From NCBI GenBank assembly GCA_947489685.1, contig CANLEM010000006.1, forward strand, positions 1 through 64,000: 64,000 nucleotides of DNA. The letters run 5' to 3'. This DNA is from an uncultured Aquimarina sp. GTDB taxonomy: Bacteria > Bacteroidota > Bacteroidia > Flavobacteriales > Flavobacteriaceae. Below, piece by piece: positions 19,352 through 28,609 of this stretch. Position numbers and translations under genes: made by a program. Position 1 is the first letter of the stretch. Each line of letters begins with the position of its first letter. Below the pieces are notes generated by a model. It was not told where the DNA came from. It ran no database searches and saw nothing but the letters and a program-made list of their open reading frames with translations.

Positions 19352-19600
19352 ATGGCAAATCATAAATCTGCATTAAAAAGAATTAGAAGTAACGAGACAA
19401 GACGTCTTAGAAACAGATACCAGCACAAAACAACACGTAATGCTATCAAGAAATTACGTGAAGCTGATAAGAAAGAAGCAGAGACTTTGTTTCCTACTGT
19501 TGTTTCTATGCTTGATAAATTAGCTAAGAATAATGTTATTCATAAGAATAAAGCGGCTAATTTAAAATCTCAGTTAGCAAAACACGTTGCTGCACTATAA
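19352..19600 (+). CDS. rpsT: 30S ribosomal protein S20
   Basis: The start is the ATG at 19352 ([20 protein letters not shown]), preceded by AGAAGAGAG. The 82-residue product is Lys/Arg/Ala-rich and fits S20 in length and composition, with the conserved N-terminal [11 protein letters not shown]20 binds 16S rRNA early in 30S assembly. An in-frame extension back through the second tRNA is possible on paper but not real. The gene lies 35 bp after the second tRNA-Glu and is followed by a terminator. Confidence 0.96.
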   Translation: MANHKSALKRIRSNETRRLRNRYQHKTTRNAIKKLREADKKEAETLFPTVVSMLDKLAKNNVIHKNKAANLKSQLAKHVAAL

Positions 19601-19627
19601 GTAAGTAGTAAACGTTTTACGATATTA

Positions 19628-19662
19628 AAAAGGCTTTTCCATGATATGGAAGAGCTTTTTTT
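19628..19662 (+). terminator. rpsT terminator
   Basis: A hairpin of AAAAGGCTTTTCCAT and ATGGAAGAGCTTTTTT type arms with a very short loop is followed by a T-run. It starts about 28 nt past the rpsT stop and closes the tRNA-rpsT transcript. Confidence 0.85.
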
Positions 19663-19776
19663 GTTTTCTAAATTTAACTATGATCTATACCTAGGGCGAT
19701 GTGGTTAATACAATATATGCCCGATTGTCAAGAATAAAATAGGTATTTATATGTTTCTTGAGGTATTAGTGATGGA

Positions 19777-21015
19777 TTATGCCTTGTTTTTTTCTTCTAT
19801 CCATCGAGCCATAAATTCTGTGCTTCTTAGCGTGTGGTAATGAAGCATGCTGCCTATAAAATTATCAGAACGATGCTGTTGTAGGTTATTTTGAAGCTGG
19901 ATTATTCTATCCATAGTAGATGCGGCAAATGTATTTTTTTGAAATCTAGTATTGATAATTTCAATTCCATTTTGCTGTGATTGTAGCCACAAATTTTTAT
20001 TTTGATATAGTGTAACGGCTGATTTTGCAAATCTTAAAGGATCATCGGTTATAAAACCATTCCAATCGGATTCCTCTGCAAGCATTCCTTCTGCTCCAAT
20101 AGTGGTAGTAATGCTAGGGGTTCCACAATACATAGCTTCTGCAAGTTTGCCCTTAATGCCCGCACCAAAACGTAATGGGGCAAGGCAAACTCTTCCTTTC
20201 TGGATTACCTCTATAGCATTTTTAGCTCTTCCTGCGATAATAAAACCTTCTTTTGGATTGTGTAGTTGTGTTACTTTTGGTGAAGGGTAGGCACCATAAA
20301 TTTGCAATGTAGCTTTCGGAAGTTCTTTTCTAATTAATGGCCAAATTGTCTCTTTTAGATACACAACACTATTCCAATTAGGCTCATGAAGAAAATTTCC
20401 TATCGTAACAAAATCACTCCTTTCTTCGTAAACAGGCCAATGTTTTGTCGTCTCAATAGTGATTGGGGGTAATAAAAAAGGTATATAGTGTAAAAATTGA
20501 TCTTTGATATTGAAAGTTTCTTTAAGTATACTCATTTCAAAATCAGAAATGATTAGCGAGATATCGCATCGGTATATACTTGCGATTTCTCGTTTGGTAA
20601 TATCATTTTGTACCAGATGTTGTGTTGTGAATGGTATATTTTTCTTGAAGCATTCTTGTCTGGTCTTTCTGAGACAATGCAGATCTTCTGTGTTTAGTAT
20701 TCTAAGAGCATTTGGGCACTCTTTGGTAACTCTCCAACCAAATTGTTCTTCGATCATAAATCTATCAAAGATTACAATGTCTGGGTTTAATTTATTTACA
20801 AATGCATCAAAATTTGAGTTGTTGATCTCAATAGAAACCGATGAAACACCCAGCTTTGCAAAATCGACCATGTGCTCACTCTTTTTGGCAGCGCAAGCAA
20901 AAGTAATTTTCCATTCTTTTGATAAGAAAAGTTTAATGAGCTGAAGCATTCTGCTTCCGGCAGCAGTAGAGCTAGGTTCTGGCCATACAGAACCAATGAT
21001 GAGAATAGTATTCAT
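19777..21015 (-). CDS. Glycosyltransferase, GT4-like
   Basis: I start at the ATG at 21015 (412 residues, MNTILIIGSVWPEPSSTAAG) because the longer TTG form begins inside the neighbouring terminator. The N-terminal Rossmann half carries the donor-type glycine loop PSSTAAGSRM. The C-terminal half has the GT-B pattern KGRVCLAPLRFGAGIKGKLAEAMYCGTPSITT near residues 275-310, with the conserved Glu region of retaining GT4 enzymes. It probably transfers a sugar in glycan or capsule synthesis, but it stands alone and the acceptor is unknown. It converges on rpsT. Confidence 0.85.
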   Translation of the reverse strand: MNTILIIGSVWPEPSSTAAGSRMLQLIKLFLSKEWKITFACAAKKSEHMVDFAKLGVSSVSIEINNSNFDAFVNKLNPDIVIFDRFMIEEQFGWRVTKECPNALRILNTEDLHCLRKTRQECFKKNIPFTTQHLVQNDITKREIASIYRCDISLIISDFEMSILKETFNIKDQFLHYIPFLLPPITIETTKHWPVYEERSDFVTIGNFLHEPNWNSVVYLKETIWPLIRKELPKATLQIYGAYPSPKVTQLHNPKEGFIIAGRAKNAIEVIQKGRVCLAPLRFGAGIKGKLAEAMYCGTPSITTTIGAEGMLAEESDWNGFITDDPLRFAKSAVTLYQNKNLWLQSQQNGIEIINTRFQKNTFAASTMDRIIQLQNNLQQHRSDNFIGSMLHYHTLRSTEFMARWIEEKNKA

Positions 21016-21037
21016 TTTGTATAGGTGCCAAATAATC

Positions 21038-21063
21038 AAAAAAAAACCTCAGTAAAACTGAGG
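21038..21063 (-). terminator. Terminator of the Nif3/coiled-coil gene pair
   Basis: A 7-bp stem (CCTCAGT at 21047-21053, ACTGAGG at 21057-21063) with an AAA loop is followed on the minus strand by a run of nine T. It lies between the coiled-coil gene and the glycosyltransferase start. Confidence 0.85.
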
Positions 21064-21099
21064 CTTATATGTTATTTTCGAATTTCTCTTTTAAAATTC

Positions 21100-21876
21100 T
21101 TATAATTTTGAAAAAAGAGTATCCATTTTTTCTTTTTCTTCTCTTGCTAACTCCTGATCTACAAGAATTCGACCACTATGCTCATCAGTAATAATTTTTT
21201 TACGAGAAGCAATTTCCATTTGGACTTGTGGAGGGATCGTAAAAAAGGAACCTCCAGATGCTCCACGCTCGATAGGAACAACCGCTAAACCGTTTTTTAC
21301 GTTGTTTCTAATTCTTTTATAAGCATTTATAAGGCGATCTTCGATATCCTTTTGATAATCTTCGGATTTAGCTATTAGAGCTTGTTCTTCTTTTTCAGTC
21401 TCTGCTAAAATTGCATCAAGCTCCCCTTTTTTATGTCCGAGGTGCTCATTACGCTCTGCTAATTTATCTTTAGTCTGGCCTATAATCTCGTTTTTCTGGG
21501 TAATTTGTGCTTTATGCTCTTTAATATGCTTCTCGGCTAATTGAATTTCTAACTCTTGAAACTCAATCTCTTTGCTTAGAGAGTTATATTCTCGATTGTT
21601 ACGAACATTTTTTTGCTGTTCTCCGTATTTCTTGATTAGGGCTTTAGCTTCTTCGATTAAGTTTTTCTTAGCCTTAATGCTGTCGTCTATAGATTCAAGA
21701 TCGTTATTTAGCTTATCTAATCTTTTGTTTAATCCGGCTACTTCATCTTCGAGATCTTCAACTTCTAAAGGGAGTTCTCCGCGTACGTTTCTGATCTCAT
21801 CAACTCTAGAGTCAATTAATTGCAAGTCGTATAACGCTCTTAATTTTTGCTCAACAGTAACTTCTTTCTTTGCCAT
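21100..21876 (-). CDS. Coiled-coil protein of the C4 zinc-ribbon (CdsZ-like) family, without cysteines
   Basis: The 258-residue protein is a long charged coiled coil (about 40-180, starting LEDEVAGLNKRLDKLNNDLE) followed by the family's C-terminal module with ERGASGGSFFTIPPQ (about 203-217) and HSGRILVDQEL (about 233-243). Relatives usually carry two CxxC pairs there to bind zinc. This protein has no cysteine at all. The IPPQ and GRIL core is kept, so the fold probably persists without metal. It starts 3 bp after the Nif3-like gene, a pairing seen widely. The family is poorly understood, and I assign no biochemical role. Confidence 0.85.
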   Translation of the reverse strand: MAKKEVTVEQKLRALYDLQLIDSRVDEIRNVRGELPLEVEDLEDEVAGLNKRLDKLNNDLESIDDSIKAKKNLIEEAKALIKKYGEQQKNVRNNREYNSLSKEIEFQELEIQLAEKHIKEHKAQITQKNEIIGQTKDKLAERNEHLGHKKGELDAILAETEKEEQALIAKSEDYQKDIEDRLINAYKRIRNNVKNGLAVVPIERGASGGSFFTIPPQVQMEIASRKKIITDEHSGRILVDQELAREEKEKMDTLFSKL

Positions 21877-21879
21877 ATT

Positions 21880-22974
21880 TTAAAGGTATTGAATAGGATT
21901 GGTGTTTTTATCCGATAAAATGATTGCAAAATTACTGATTTTTTTTCTAAGATAACCAACAATTAGGTTTTTTGTGTACTGTTCGCTCTCATAATGGCCG
22001 ATATCTGCAAGAATTATGTCTTTTTCGGCCTCATAAAATTGATGATATTTTAGATCAGAAGTAATAAAGACATCTGCTCCGGCTCGTTTGGCATTTTTTA
22101 TTGCAAAACTTCCGCTACCTCCCAAAACGGCTACTTTTTTAATTGGTTTCCCTAATAGTTGAGAGTGTTTTACGCATCCCGTTTTAAAAACTTGTTTTAT
22201 GTGTTTTAGAAAATTAACTTCTTCCATTGGTTCAACTAATTCTCCAATCATACCCATTCCGATATGTTGGTTCTCATTTTCTAAAGAAATAATCTCATAG
22301 GCGACCTCTTCATAAGAATGATGCTCAAAAAGCGCTTTTATGATTTTACTTTCTAGATGTTTCGGATACGTAACCTGAATTTGGGTTTCATTTTCATGAT
22401 GTGTTATTCCGATTTCTCCCAAAGTAGGATTTGCTTTTTCTGAGGCGCAAAAAGTACCTATTCCTTCTGATGAAAAACTACAGTTCGAATAATTTCCGAT
22501 GGTACCAGCTCCGGCTTCAAAAAGTTTAGTTTTTAAAAACTCTGCTTCTTTGGTAGGGGCAAAAGTGATTAATTTTTTAATGTTTCCACTTTGTGGGATT
22601 AATATCTTACGATTTATAAGTTCTAATTGTTCGCACATCATATCATTTACACCTTGTAATGCATTATCTAGTGCTGTATGGATTGCATAAATAGCAATAT
22701 CATGTTTTATAGCTTTCATAACGACACGTTCGACATAGTTGCTGCCATTAAATTTTTTTATACCCTTAAAGACTATGGGATGAAAGCTTACAATCAGATT
22801 ACAATTGTTCTCGATTGCTTCATCTACTATAATTTCTAAAGTGTCTAAGGTTACCAAAACCCCCGTTATTGTTGTGTTAGGATTTCCTACTAATAGGCCA
22901 ACGTTATCAAAATCTTCGGCATAAGCTAGTGGAGCCAAATCGTCTAGGTGTTGTATAACCTCTTTAATGAGCAT
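21880..22974 (-). CDS. Nif3-like dinuclear metal centre protein
   Basis: The ATG at 22974 (364 residues, MLIKEVIQHLDDLAPLAYAE) matches the usual start; an upstream start would run into the lpxK control region. Nif3/YbgI features are clear: DNVGLLVG, SFHPIVFKGIKKF with the metal-binding His, YAIHTALDNALQGVND and the C-terminal DIGHYESEQYTKNL. A PII-like domain is inserted in the middle, as in the longer Bacteroidota and Firmicutes forms. Members form hexameric toroids with a two-metal site and are often annotated as GTP cyclohydrolase type 2 homologues, but the true role is unclear. It is divergent from lpxK. Confidence 0.93.
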   Translation of the reverse strand: MLIKEVIQHLDDLAPLAYAEDFDNVGLLVGNPNTTITGVLVTLDTLEIIVDEAIENNCNLIVSFHPIVFKGIKKFNGSNYVERVVMKAIKHDIAIYAIHTALDNALQGVNDMMCEQLELINRKILIPQSGNIKKLITFAPTKEAEFLKTKLFEAGAGTIGNYSNCSFSSEGIGTFCASEKANPTLGEIGITHHENETQIQVTYPKHLESKIIKALFEHHSYEEVAYEIISLENENQHIGMGMIGELVEPMEEVNFLKHIKQVFKTGCVKHSQLLGKPIKKVAVLGGSGSFAIKNAKRAGADVFITSDLKYHQFYEAEKDIILADIGHYESEQYTKNLIVGYLRKKISNFAIILSDKNTNPIQYL

Positions 22975-23054
22975 AATGATGTGTTTTCTATTAAAAAATG
23001 AATGTAAAAAAACTTTTGTCAATAATCAAAGTTTCGTTTTATACTTTTGTAAGC

Positions 23055-24071
23055 ATGAATATATTTCGAAAGATATTATTGCCCTTTGTACCTATATATT
23101 ACTTAGTGACCTGGTTAAGAAATAAGATGTATGATTTAGGAATTAAAAAATCTAAGAGTTATGATTTTTCTGTAATTGCAGTAGGAAATTTAAGTGTTGG
23201 AGGAACAGGTAAATCTCCAATGGTAGAATATCTAATTCGTTTATGCAAGGATAAAATTGAGTTGGCAACATTAAGTAGAGGGTATAAAAGAGAGACCAAA
23301 GGGTTTCAATTGGTGAATTCTCACTCTACAGTTAGTGATGTAGGGGATGAGCCTCTTCAATTTAAAACTAAATTTACGGATGTTACTGTTGCCGTTGATG
23401 CAGATCGACGTAATGGGATTAGTAAATTGAGATCACATTTGCCGCGTCCCGAGTTGATTATATTAGACGATGCATATCAGCATCGTAAAGTAAAAGCAGG
23501 ATTTTATATTTTGCTTACGGCATATTATGATCTGTATTGTAATGATATAGTTTTGCCAACAGGAAATCTTAGAGAGCCAAGAAAAGGATCAAATCGTGCA
23601 GATATAATTGTTGTAACCAAATGCCCCGAGGATATATCCAAAGAAGAAAGAACAATAATTACCAAACAGCTTAATCTACTGCCTCATCAGTCTTTGTTTT
23701 TTGCTTCAATTGAGTATAGAAAAGAAGTCACCGGACGGATAGGTGCTAAAACAATAGATCAGTTTATAGGTAAATCAGTTACCTTGGTAACGGGTATTGC
23801 AAATCCACAACCATTAGTGGATTATTATAATTCTTTGGGGCTGAATTTTGATCATATTAGCTTTCCTGATCATCATAATTTTTCTGTCGAAGAATTAGAA
23901 GAATTAAAAAAGAAAGAACATATAATAACTACAGAAAAGGATTATATGAGGTTGCTTTCTCATTTCTCTGAAGATGCTTCGTTATGGTACCAACCTATTG
24001 TGATGAATTTTATCACTGCAGGAGATTCTTTCGATAATCAAATATTTGATTACATAAAAAATGAGGCGTAA
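23055..24071 (+). CDS. lpxK: Tetraacyldisaccharide 4'-kinase
   Basis: I start at the ATG at 23055 (338 residues, MNIFRKILLPFVPIYYLVTW), which gives the usual N-terminal membrane anchor. LpxK phosphorylates the 4' position of the lipid A disaccharide at the inner membrane. The P-loop GNLSVGGTGKSPMVEYL lies near residues 43-59. It is followed by TLSRGYKRETKGF, DVGDEPLQF, and LDDAYQHRKV, all family landmarks. The stop codon lies inside the terminator hairpin. Confidence 0.96.
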   Translation: MNIFRKILLPFVPIYYLVTWLRNKMYDLGIKKSKSYDFSVIAVGNLSVGGTGKSPMVEYLIRLCKDKIELATLSRGYKRETKGFQLVNSHSTVSDVGDEPLQFKTKFTDVTVAVDADRRNGISKLRSHLPRPELIILDDAYQHRKVKAGFYILLTAYYDLYCNDIVLPTGNLREPRKGSNRADIIVVTKCPEDISKEERTIITKQLNLLPHQSLFFASIEYRKEVTGRIGAKTIDQFIGKSVTLVTGIANPQPLVDYYNSLGLNFDHISFPDHHNFSVEELEELKKKEHIITTEKDYMRLLSHFSEDASLWYQPIVMNFITAGDSFDNQIFDYIKNEA

Positions 24072-24089
24072 AAACACCTCATTTTTTTA
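24057..24089 (+). terminator. lpxK terminator overlapping the stop codon
   Basis: Arms AAAATGAGG and CCTCATTTT enclose a loop of about ten bases that contains the lpxK stop codon (24069-24071); a T-run follows. The AT-rich flanks may allow it to work in both directions, though the next gene's 3' end is about 80 bp away. Confidence 0.82.
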
Positions 24090-24171
24090 TATTATGGCTA
24101 ATTCAAATAGGCTTAAATAAATAAGCTTGATTAGTTAATTATCAATAGTTGTGCCAACCTTAAGTATTATA

Positions 24172-26394
24172 TTAAGTTGTGGTTTCCTTTTTGACTAATG
24201 CTTTGTGTAATTTAGTAAAAAACTCTTCGGTTTTATACGGTTTAGGGATAATATCATTAAATCCATTATCGTAAAACTCATCTAAATTATCGTCTAGGGT
24301 AACAGCTGTAAGCGCAATTACAGGTATTTCGGTATTAAATTCTCTAATTTGTTTTGTAGCCTCAATACCACTAATGCCAGGCATGTGAATATCCATAAGA
24401 ATAAGATCATATGTGTTTTCTTGTACTTTATGTACAGCTATATCACCATTATCTGCAACATCGCATATGATCTTGCTCTTCTCTAATATTTTTCTGGTGA
24501 TTAATTGATTGATCTTATTATCTTCAACAATTAAGATATGTTTATCGACTAATATATTATAATCTATTTTTTTAGCCTCCTCGGCATAATCAGCGGTTTT
24601 ATCTTCAAAAATTTCAAACTTTAGATCAAATAAAAATTTAGAACCTTTACCTAATTCGCTTTCTAGTCTAATTTCACTATCCATTAGGGATAGTAGATTT
24701 TTTACAATTGATAAACCTAAGCCAGTACCACCAAATTTTCTATTTATTTGTACAGACCCCTGGGTAAAGTTTTCGAAAATACTTTGTTGTTTCTTTTCCG
24801 AAATTCCAACTCCATTATCCTCAATCTGGAAATTAAGAAATACCTTATTGTCAATTTGATTGATCAATTTAACTTTTATAGAAATATCTCCATTTTGCGT
24901 AAACTTTATAGAGTTTCCTATAAGATTAATTAATACCTGGGATACTTTTAAGGGGTCTCCTTTTAATTTTGTGGGTATTGCATCATCAAATTTGTAATGA
25001 AGTTTGTTGTTGCGATCTTTTGCAGATTTACCTAAAGCGATTAATACGTCATTAATTCTTTTCTTCAGATTAAATGAAGTGTTTTCAAGTTCTACTTTAT
25101 TGGCTTCAAGTTTATTGAGATCTAAAATGTTATTTATTAGAGATAATAGATATTCTCCAGAAAATTTAAGAGAATTTAGATGCTCTTTTTGGTTAGGGGT
25201 CGGACTTTCTTCTAGTAAAAGATGAGTTAATCCAGTAACGGCGTACAAAGGGGTTCTTAGCTCGTGCGTAATAGTAGATAAGAATTGTACTTTTGCTTCA
25301 CTGGCCCTTTCGGCATTTTCTTTGGCAAGAATCAGTTCTGTATTTTTATTTTGAAGTAATTCGTTTGCTCGCGCTCTAAGGTTGTTATTCTTGTATAAAG
25401 AAAGGGTTAGTAAAGAAAGTATTGTTATTAGAGCAATACTTAATATAGTAGTAAGGCGACCAAGTTTTAAAGATTTTTGTTGCTGGATATTTTCTTCCGT
25501 TAGTTCTTCTATCAATACATTATTTTCACTTAGATTTAATTTTGCACCAGCCTCTTGCGCAATAATTTCTTTGTTAGTGTTAAATAATGAATCCTTAATT
25601 TTTTGATGAATTTTCAGGTACCTTAAGGAGGTAGGGAAATCCTCTTTGATTTCATGTATTTTACTATAAAGTTTATAGCATTCTGATTGGATCTCGGTAT
25701 AATGCTTTTCTTTTCCGATTTGCAATGCTAATTCATTTGTAAGTAAAGCTTCATCTGGTTTTCCGACTTCTAACTGTGCTCTTGCTTTACCAGTATATAA
25801 TTTAGCTTTAAAATAGTGCATCTTATACGACTCAATGGTTGGGAGTCCGCTATTAAAATGTTTTATGGCAGTTTCAGGATTTCCTAAGGATAACTCCAAA
25901 ACTCCTATATTAACATTTATAGGCCCAGCAAAAGGTTTGAGGTCATTTTTTTTGGTAAACTCCAAAGCAGATAATAAAACTTCTCGAGCGGTGTCATATT
26001 TTTTTAGTCTTGTAGCAATAGAGCCATAAGTCATAAATGAATGAGCTAGCATTGTCTCATCATTTTTTTCTTTATGAATATGAATAGCGTCCAAAATTTC
26101 TTCTTCAGCTTTTTTTAGATCACCTAACTCTCGATAAAGCTTGGCAAGAACCATATTCGTTCTAGCAATATGAGTACGGTTTTGATTTTGAAGAGCTATT
26201 TCTTTGGCTTTGACAATATTAGCAAGTGCATGCTCTAGCCTTGTTTGGTTTATTGCTGTAGAAGCTCTGAGTAAATAAATTTCAATAGAATCCCTTTCCT
26301 GTTGTTTTACGGCATTTTCATTCGTTTGAGATGAAGCATAAAAACAACAAGTAAGTAAAATTTTTAGTATAAAATATCTGATTTGGGTTGGCAT
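24172..26394 (-). CDS. TPR hybrid histidine kinase/response regulator
   Basis: The ATG at 26394 has a good ribosome binding site (AGAGGAAAA) just before it, so I prefer it to an upstream TTG; this gives 740 residues. Order: signal peptide, periplasmic TPR-like helices (about 40-290), one membrane segment (about 312-335), HisKA with the H-box STITHELRTPLYAV (His near 376), HATPase_c with FQIEDNGVGISEK and GGTGLGLSIVKNLL, and a C-terminal receiver (HILIVEDNKINQL, phospho-Asp in LMDIHMPG near 665). No output domain follows, so phosphate must go to a separate protein. It is 30 bp downstream of gap on the same strand. The signal sensed is unknown. Confidence 0.92.
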   Translation of the reverse strand: MPTQIRYFILKILLTCCFYASSQTNENAVKQQERDSIEIYLLRASTAINQTRLEHALANIVKAKEIALQNQNRTHIARTNMVLAKLYRELGDLKKAEEEILDAIHIHKEKNDETMLAHSFMTYGSIATRLKKYDTAREVLLSALEFTKKNDLKPFAGPINVNIGVLELSLGNPETAIKHFNSGLPTIESYKMHYFKAKLYTGKARAQLEVGKPDEALLTNELALQIGKEKHYTEIQSECYKLYSKIHEIKEDFPTSLRYLKIHQKIKDSLFNTNKEIIAQEAGAKLNLSENNVLIEELTEENIQQQKSLKLGRLTTILSIALITILSLLTLSLYKNNNLRARANELLQNKNTELILAKENAERASEAKVQFLSTITHELRTPLYAVTGLTHLLLEESPTPNQKEHLNSLKFSGEYLLSLINNILDLNKLEANKVELENTSFNLKKRINDVLIALGKSAKDRNNKLHYKFDDAIPTKLKGDPLKVSQVLINLIGNSIKFTQNGDISIKVKLINQIDNKVFLNFQIEDNGVGISEKKQQSIFENFTQGSVQINRKFGGTGLGLSIVKNLLSLMDSEIRLESELGKGSKFLFDLKFEIFEDKTADYAEEAKKIDYNILVDKHILIVEDNKINQLITRKILEKSKIICDVADNGDIAVHKVQENTYDLILMDIHMPGISGIEATKQIREFNTEIPVIALTAVTLDDNLDEFYDNGFNDIIPKPYKTEEFFTKLHKALVKKETTT

Positions 26395-26424
26395 TTTTCC
26401 TCTGAAATATCTCAACTAATATAG

Positions 26425-27429
26425 TTATTTCTTACAAATGTTAATAATTAAATCAATTATTCTGTTACTATATCCTATTTCATTGTCGTACCATCCGATG
26501 ATTTTGACCATTTTTCCGATGACCGATGTCATTAGAGAATCGAACACACAAGAGTACGGATTGCCTAGTATATCCACAGATACAATAGGATCTTGGGTAT
26601 ATGCCAAAATTCCTTTTAAATGAGTGTTAGAGGCATTTTTAAAGGCAAGGTTAATTTCTTTTATTGTAGTTGGATTTTTAACATTAAACGTAATATCTGT
26701 TAAAGAACCATCAGGTACCGGAACTCTGATACCACACCCTCCAATTACATCGCTTAGTTCTGGAAAAATTTTGGTTAATGCTTTTGCAGCTCCGGTCGTA
26801 GTAGGTACTATAGATTGGCTTGCTGCTCTTGCTCTTCTTAAATCCCTATGTGGTTGGTCGTGTAAACTTTGATCGGTAGTGTAGCTATGGATAGTAGTAA
26901 TATAAGCTTGTTCTATACCACAAAGATCATTTACTACTTTGATCATAGGAGCCGCATTGTTTGTGGTACATGATGCATTGGACAGTATAGTTTCAGAGCC
27001 ATCTAATATATCTTCATTTACTCCTAGTACGACTGTTTTAATATCATCTTCTTCAGGTGGTACAGACAAAATTACCCTTTTTGCACCAGCTTTTATGTGT
27101 TTTTCCAAAAGAGACCTTGACTTAAAACGTCCTGTTGCCTCTACAACAATGTCCACATCATACTCCTTCCAATTCCAATCCTCTGGATTTACGTTATTGG
27201 TTAATGGAATGGTATTTCCGTTAACGAGTATTGCATTTTTGGTATGACCTACATCAAGAGGTAATACACCATGTATGCTATCGTATTTTAAAAGATGGCT
27301 TAATGTCCTGGAATCGGCAAGATCATTTATGGCTACTACTTGTATGATTTGATGATCAATAAGTAACCTAAAAAGATTGCGTCCTATTCTTCCAAATCCA
27401 TTAATGGCAATTCTTATCGGTGTATTCAT
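26425..27429 (-). CDS. gap: Glyceraldehyde-3-phosphate dehydrogenase, type I
   Basis: GAPDH (334 residues) oxidises glyceraldehyde 3-phosphate to 1,3-bisphosphoglycerate with NAD in glycolysis. The NAD fold opens with INGFGRIGRNLFR, and the catalytic cysteine lies in SNASCTTNNAAP, followed by TTIHSYTTDQ and the DLRRARAAS anion-binding loop. The C terminus has WYDNEIGYSNR. It sits between lipA (27-bp gap) and the hybrid kinase. Whether it is the only GAPDH in the genome cannot be told from here. Confidence 0.96.
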   Translation of the reverse strand: MNTPIRIAINGFGRIGRNLFRLLIDHQIIQVVAINDLADSRTLSHLLKYDSIHGVLPLDVGHTKNAILVNGNTIPLTNNVNPEDWNWKEYDVDIVVEATGRFKSRSLLEKHIKAGAKRVILSVPPEEDDIKTVVLGVNEDILDGSETILSNASCTTNNAAPMIKVVNDLCGIEQAYITTIHSYTTDQSLHDQPHRDLRRARAASQSIVPTTTGAAKALTKIFPELSDVIGGCGIRVPVPDGSLTDITFNVKNPTTIKEINLAFKNASNTHLKGILAYTQDPIVSVDILGNPYSCVFDSLMTSVIGKMVKIIGWYDNEIGYSNRIIDLIINICKK

Positions 27430-27456
27430 TATATGTTTTGCTCCAATATTTGTAGA

Positions 27457-28329
27457 TTATGTTAAATGCTTTTGTGCTTTGTAGGATGACCTTACCAAAG
27501 CTCCACTTTCTACATGTCTGAATCCCATTTCTAAGCCAATTTCTTCATATTTCTTAAATTGATCCGGAGTAATAAATTCTTTTACAGGAAGATGTTTTTT
27601 ACTAGGTTGAAGATACTGGCCGATAGTAACAATATCTAGATTAACTTCTCTTAGATCTTTTAAAGTTTGGATCACTTCTTCTTCTTTTTCTCCCAAGCCT
27701 AACATAATTCCACTTTTGGTACGAGTAATTCCACTTTCTTTTAGATACTTAAGGACCTGAAGGCTTTGTTCGTATTTTGCTTGAATACGTACTTCTCTGG
27801 TCAATCGTTTTACGGTTTCCATATTATGAGAAACAACCTCAGGTTTAACCGCTATAATTCGATCAATATTCTTGGTTTTTCCTTGAAAATCCGGAATTAG
27901 AGTTTCTAAAGTAGTTTCGGGATTCATTCTACGAATGGCCTGAATAGTTTCTGCCCAGATAATCGAACCTCCATCTGCAAGGTCATCTCTATCCACAGAG
28001 GTAACCACAGCATGTTTGATATTCATTATTTTAATAGAACGCGCCACTTTTTCTGGTTCTTCCCAGTCCACAGTTTCTGGTCTTCCGGTTTTTACTCCGC
28101 AAAAACCGCATGAACGTGTACAGATATTACCTAAAATCATAAAGGTGGCTGTACCCTCACTCCAACATTCTCCCATATTAGGGCAACTACCAGAGGTGCA
28201 GATCGTATGCAAATTATACTTATCCACTAACCCCCTAAGTTCTGTATATTTTTTACCTGTTGGAAGTTTAACACGTAGCCATTTTGGTTTTCCCTTTGGT
28301 GGTGCTACGGTATTGACATCATTATTCAT
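27457..28329 (-). CDS. lipA: Lipoyl synthase
   Basis: This 290-residue radical SAM enzyme inserts two sulfurs into octanoyl groups on lipoyl domains. The auxiliary cluster motif TSGSCPNMGECWSEGTATF and the radical SAM motif CTRSCGFCGV are both present, together with TSVDRDDLADGG and the C-terminal SYKAQ arginine-serine region (ESGALVRSSYKAQ). Length is normal for the family. It is the first gene of the lipA-gap-kinase run. Confidence 0.97.
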   Translation of the reverse strand: MNNDVNTVAPPKGKPKWLRVKLPTGKKYTELRGLVDKYNLHTICTSGSCPNMGECWSEGTATFMILGNICTRSCGFCGVKTGRPETVDWEEPEKVARSIKIMNIKHAVVTSVDRDDLADGGSIIWAETIQAIRRMNPETTLETLIPDFQGKTKNIDRIIAVKPEVVSHNMETVKRLTREVRIQAKYEQSLQVLKYLKESGITRTKSGIMLGLGEKEEEVIQTLKDLREVNLDIVTIGQYLQPSKKHLPVKEFITPDQFKKYEEIGLEMGFRHVESGALVRSSYKAQKHLT

Positions 28330-28609
28330 ACAAGCAATATTTTTAGCAAAAATACAAAGAAAGGTTTGATTACAATCTAGTTAATTTAAAAGTTGTGATA
28401 TAAATAAGGATTTATGAAAACCATTCTTGTTTAACCCTCTCAGAAATAGGCATTCATCCCTTTTTAAATTAGTTGATTTCCTTTTTGAATTCAGTTTTTT
28501 GCTCCATAAATATTGATATTCAGGTAATTACATTTGAAAACCTGAAATTTTGGGGAGGTGTTTTCTGAAAAACCTTAATAGAGTAGGATAACTTTTAAAA
28601 CTAGTAATT

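Noticed and set aside
19077-19600. Open frames running through the tRNA-Glu genes, one joining in frame with rpsT
   Set aside because: They read through clear cloverleaf tRNAs; rpsT has its own ATG and ribosome binding site at 19352.
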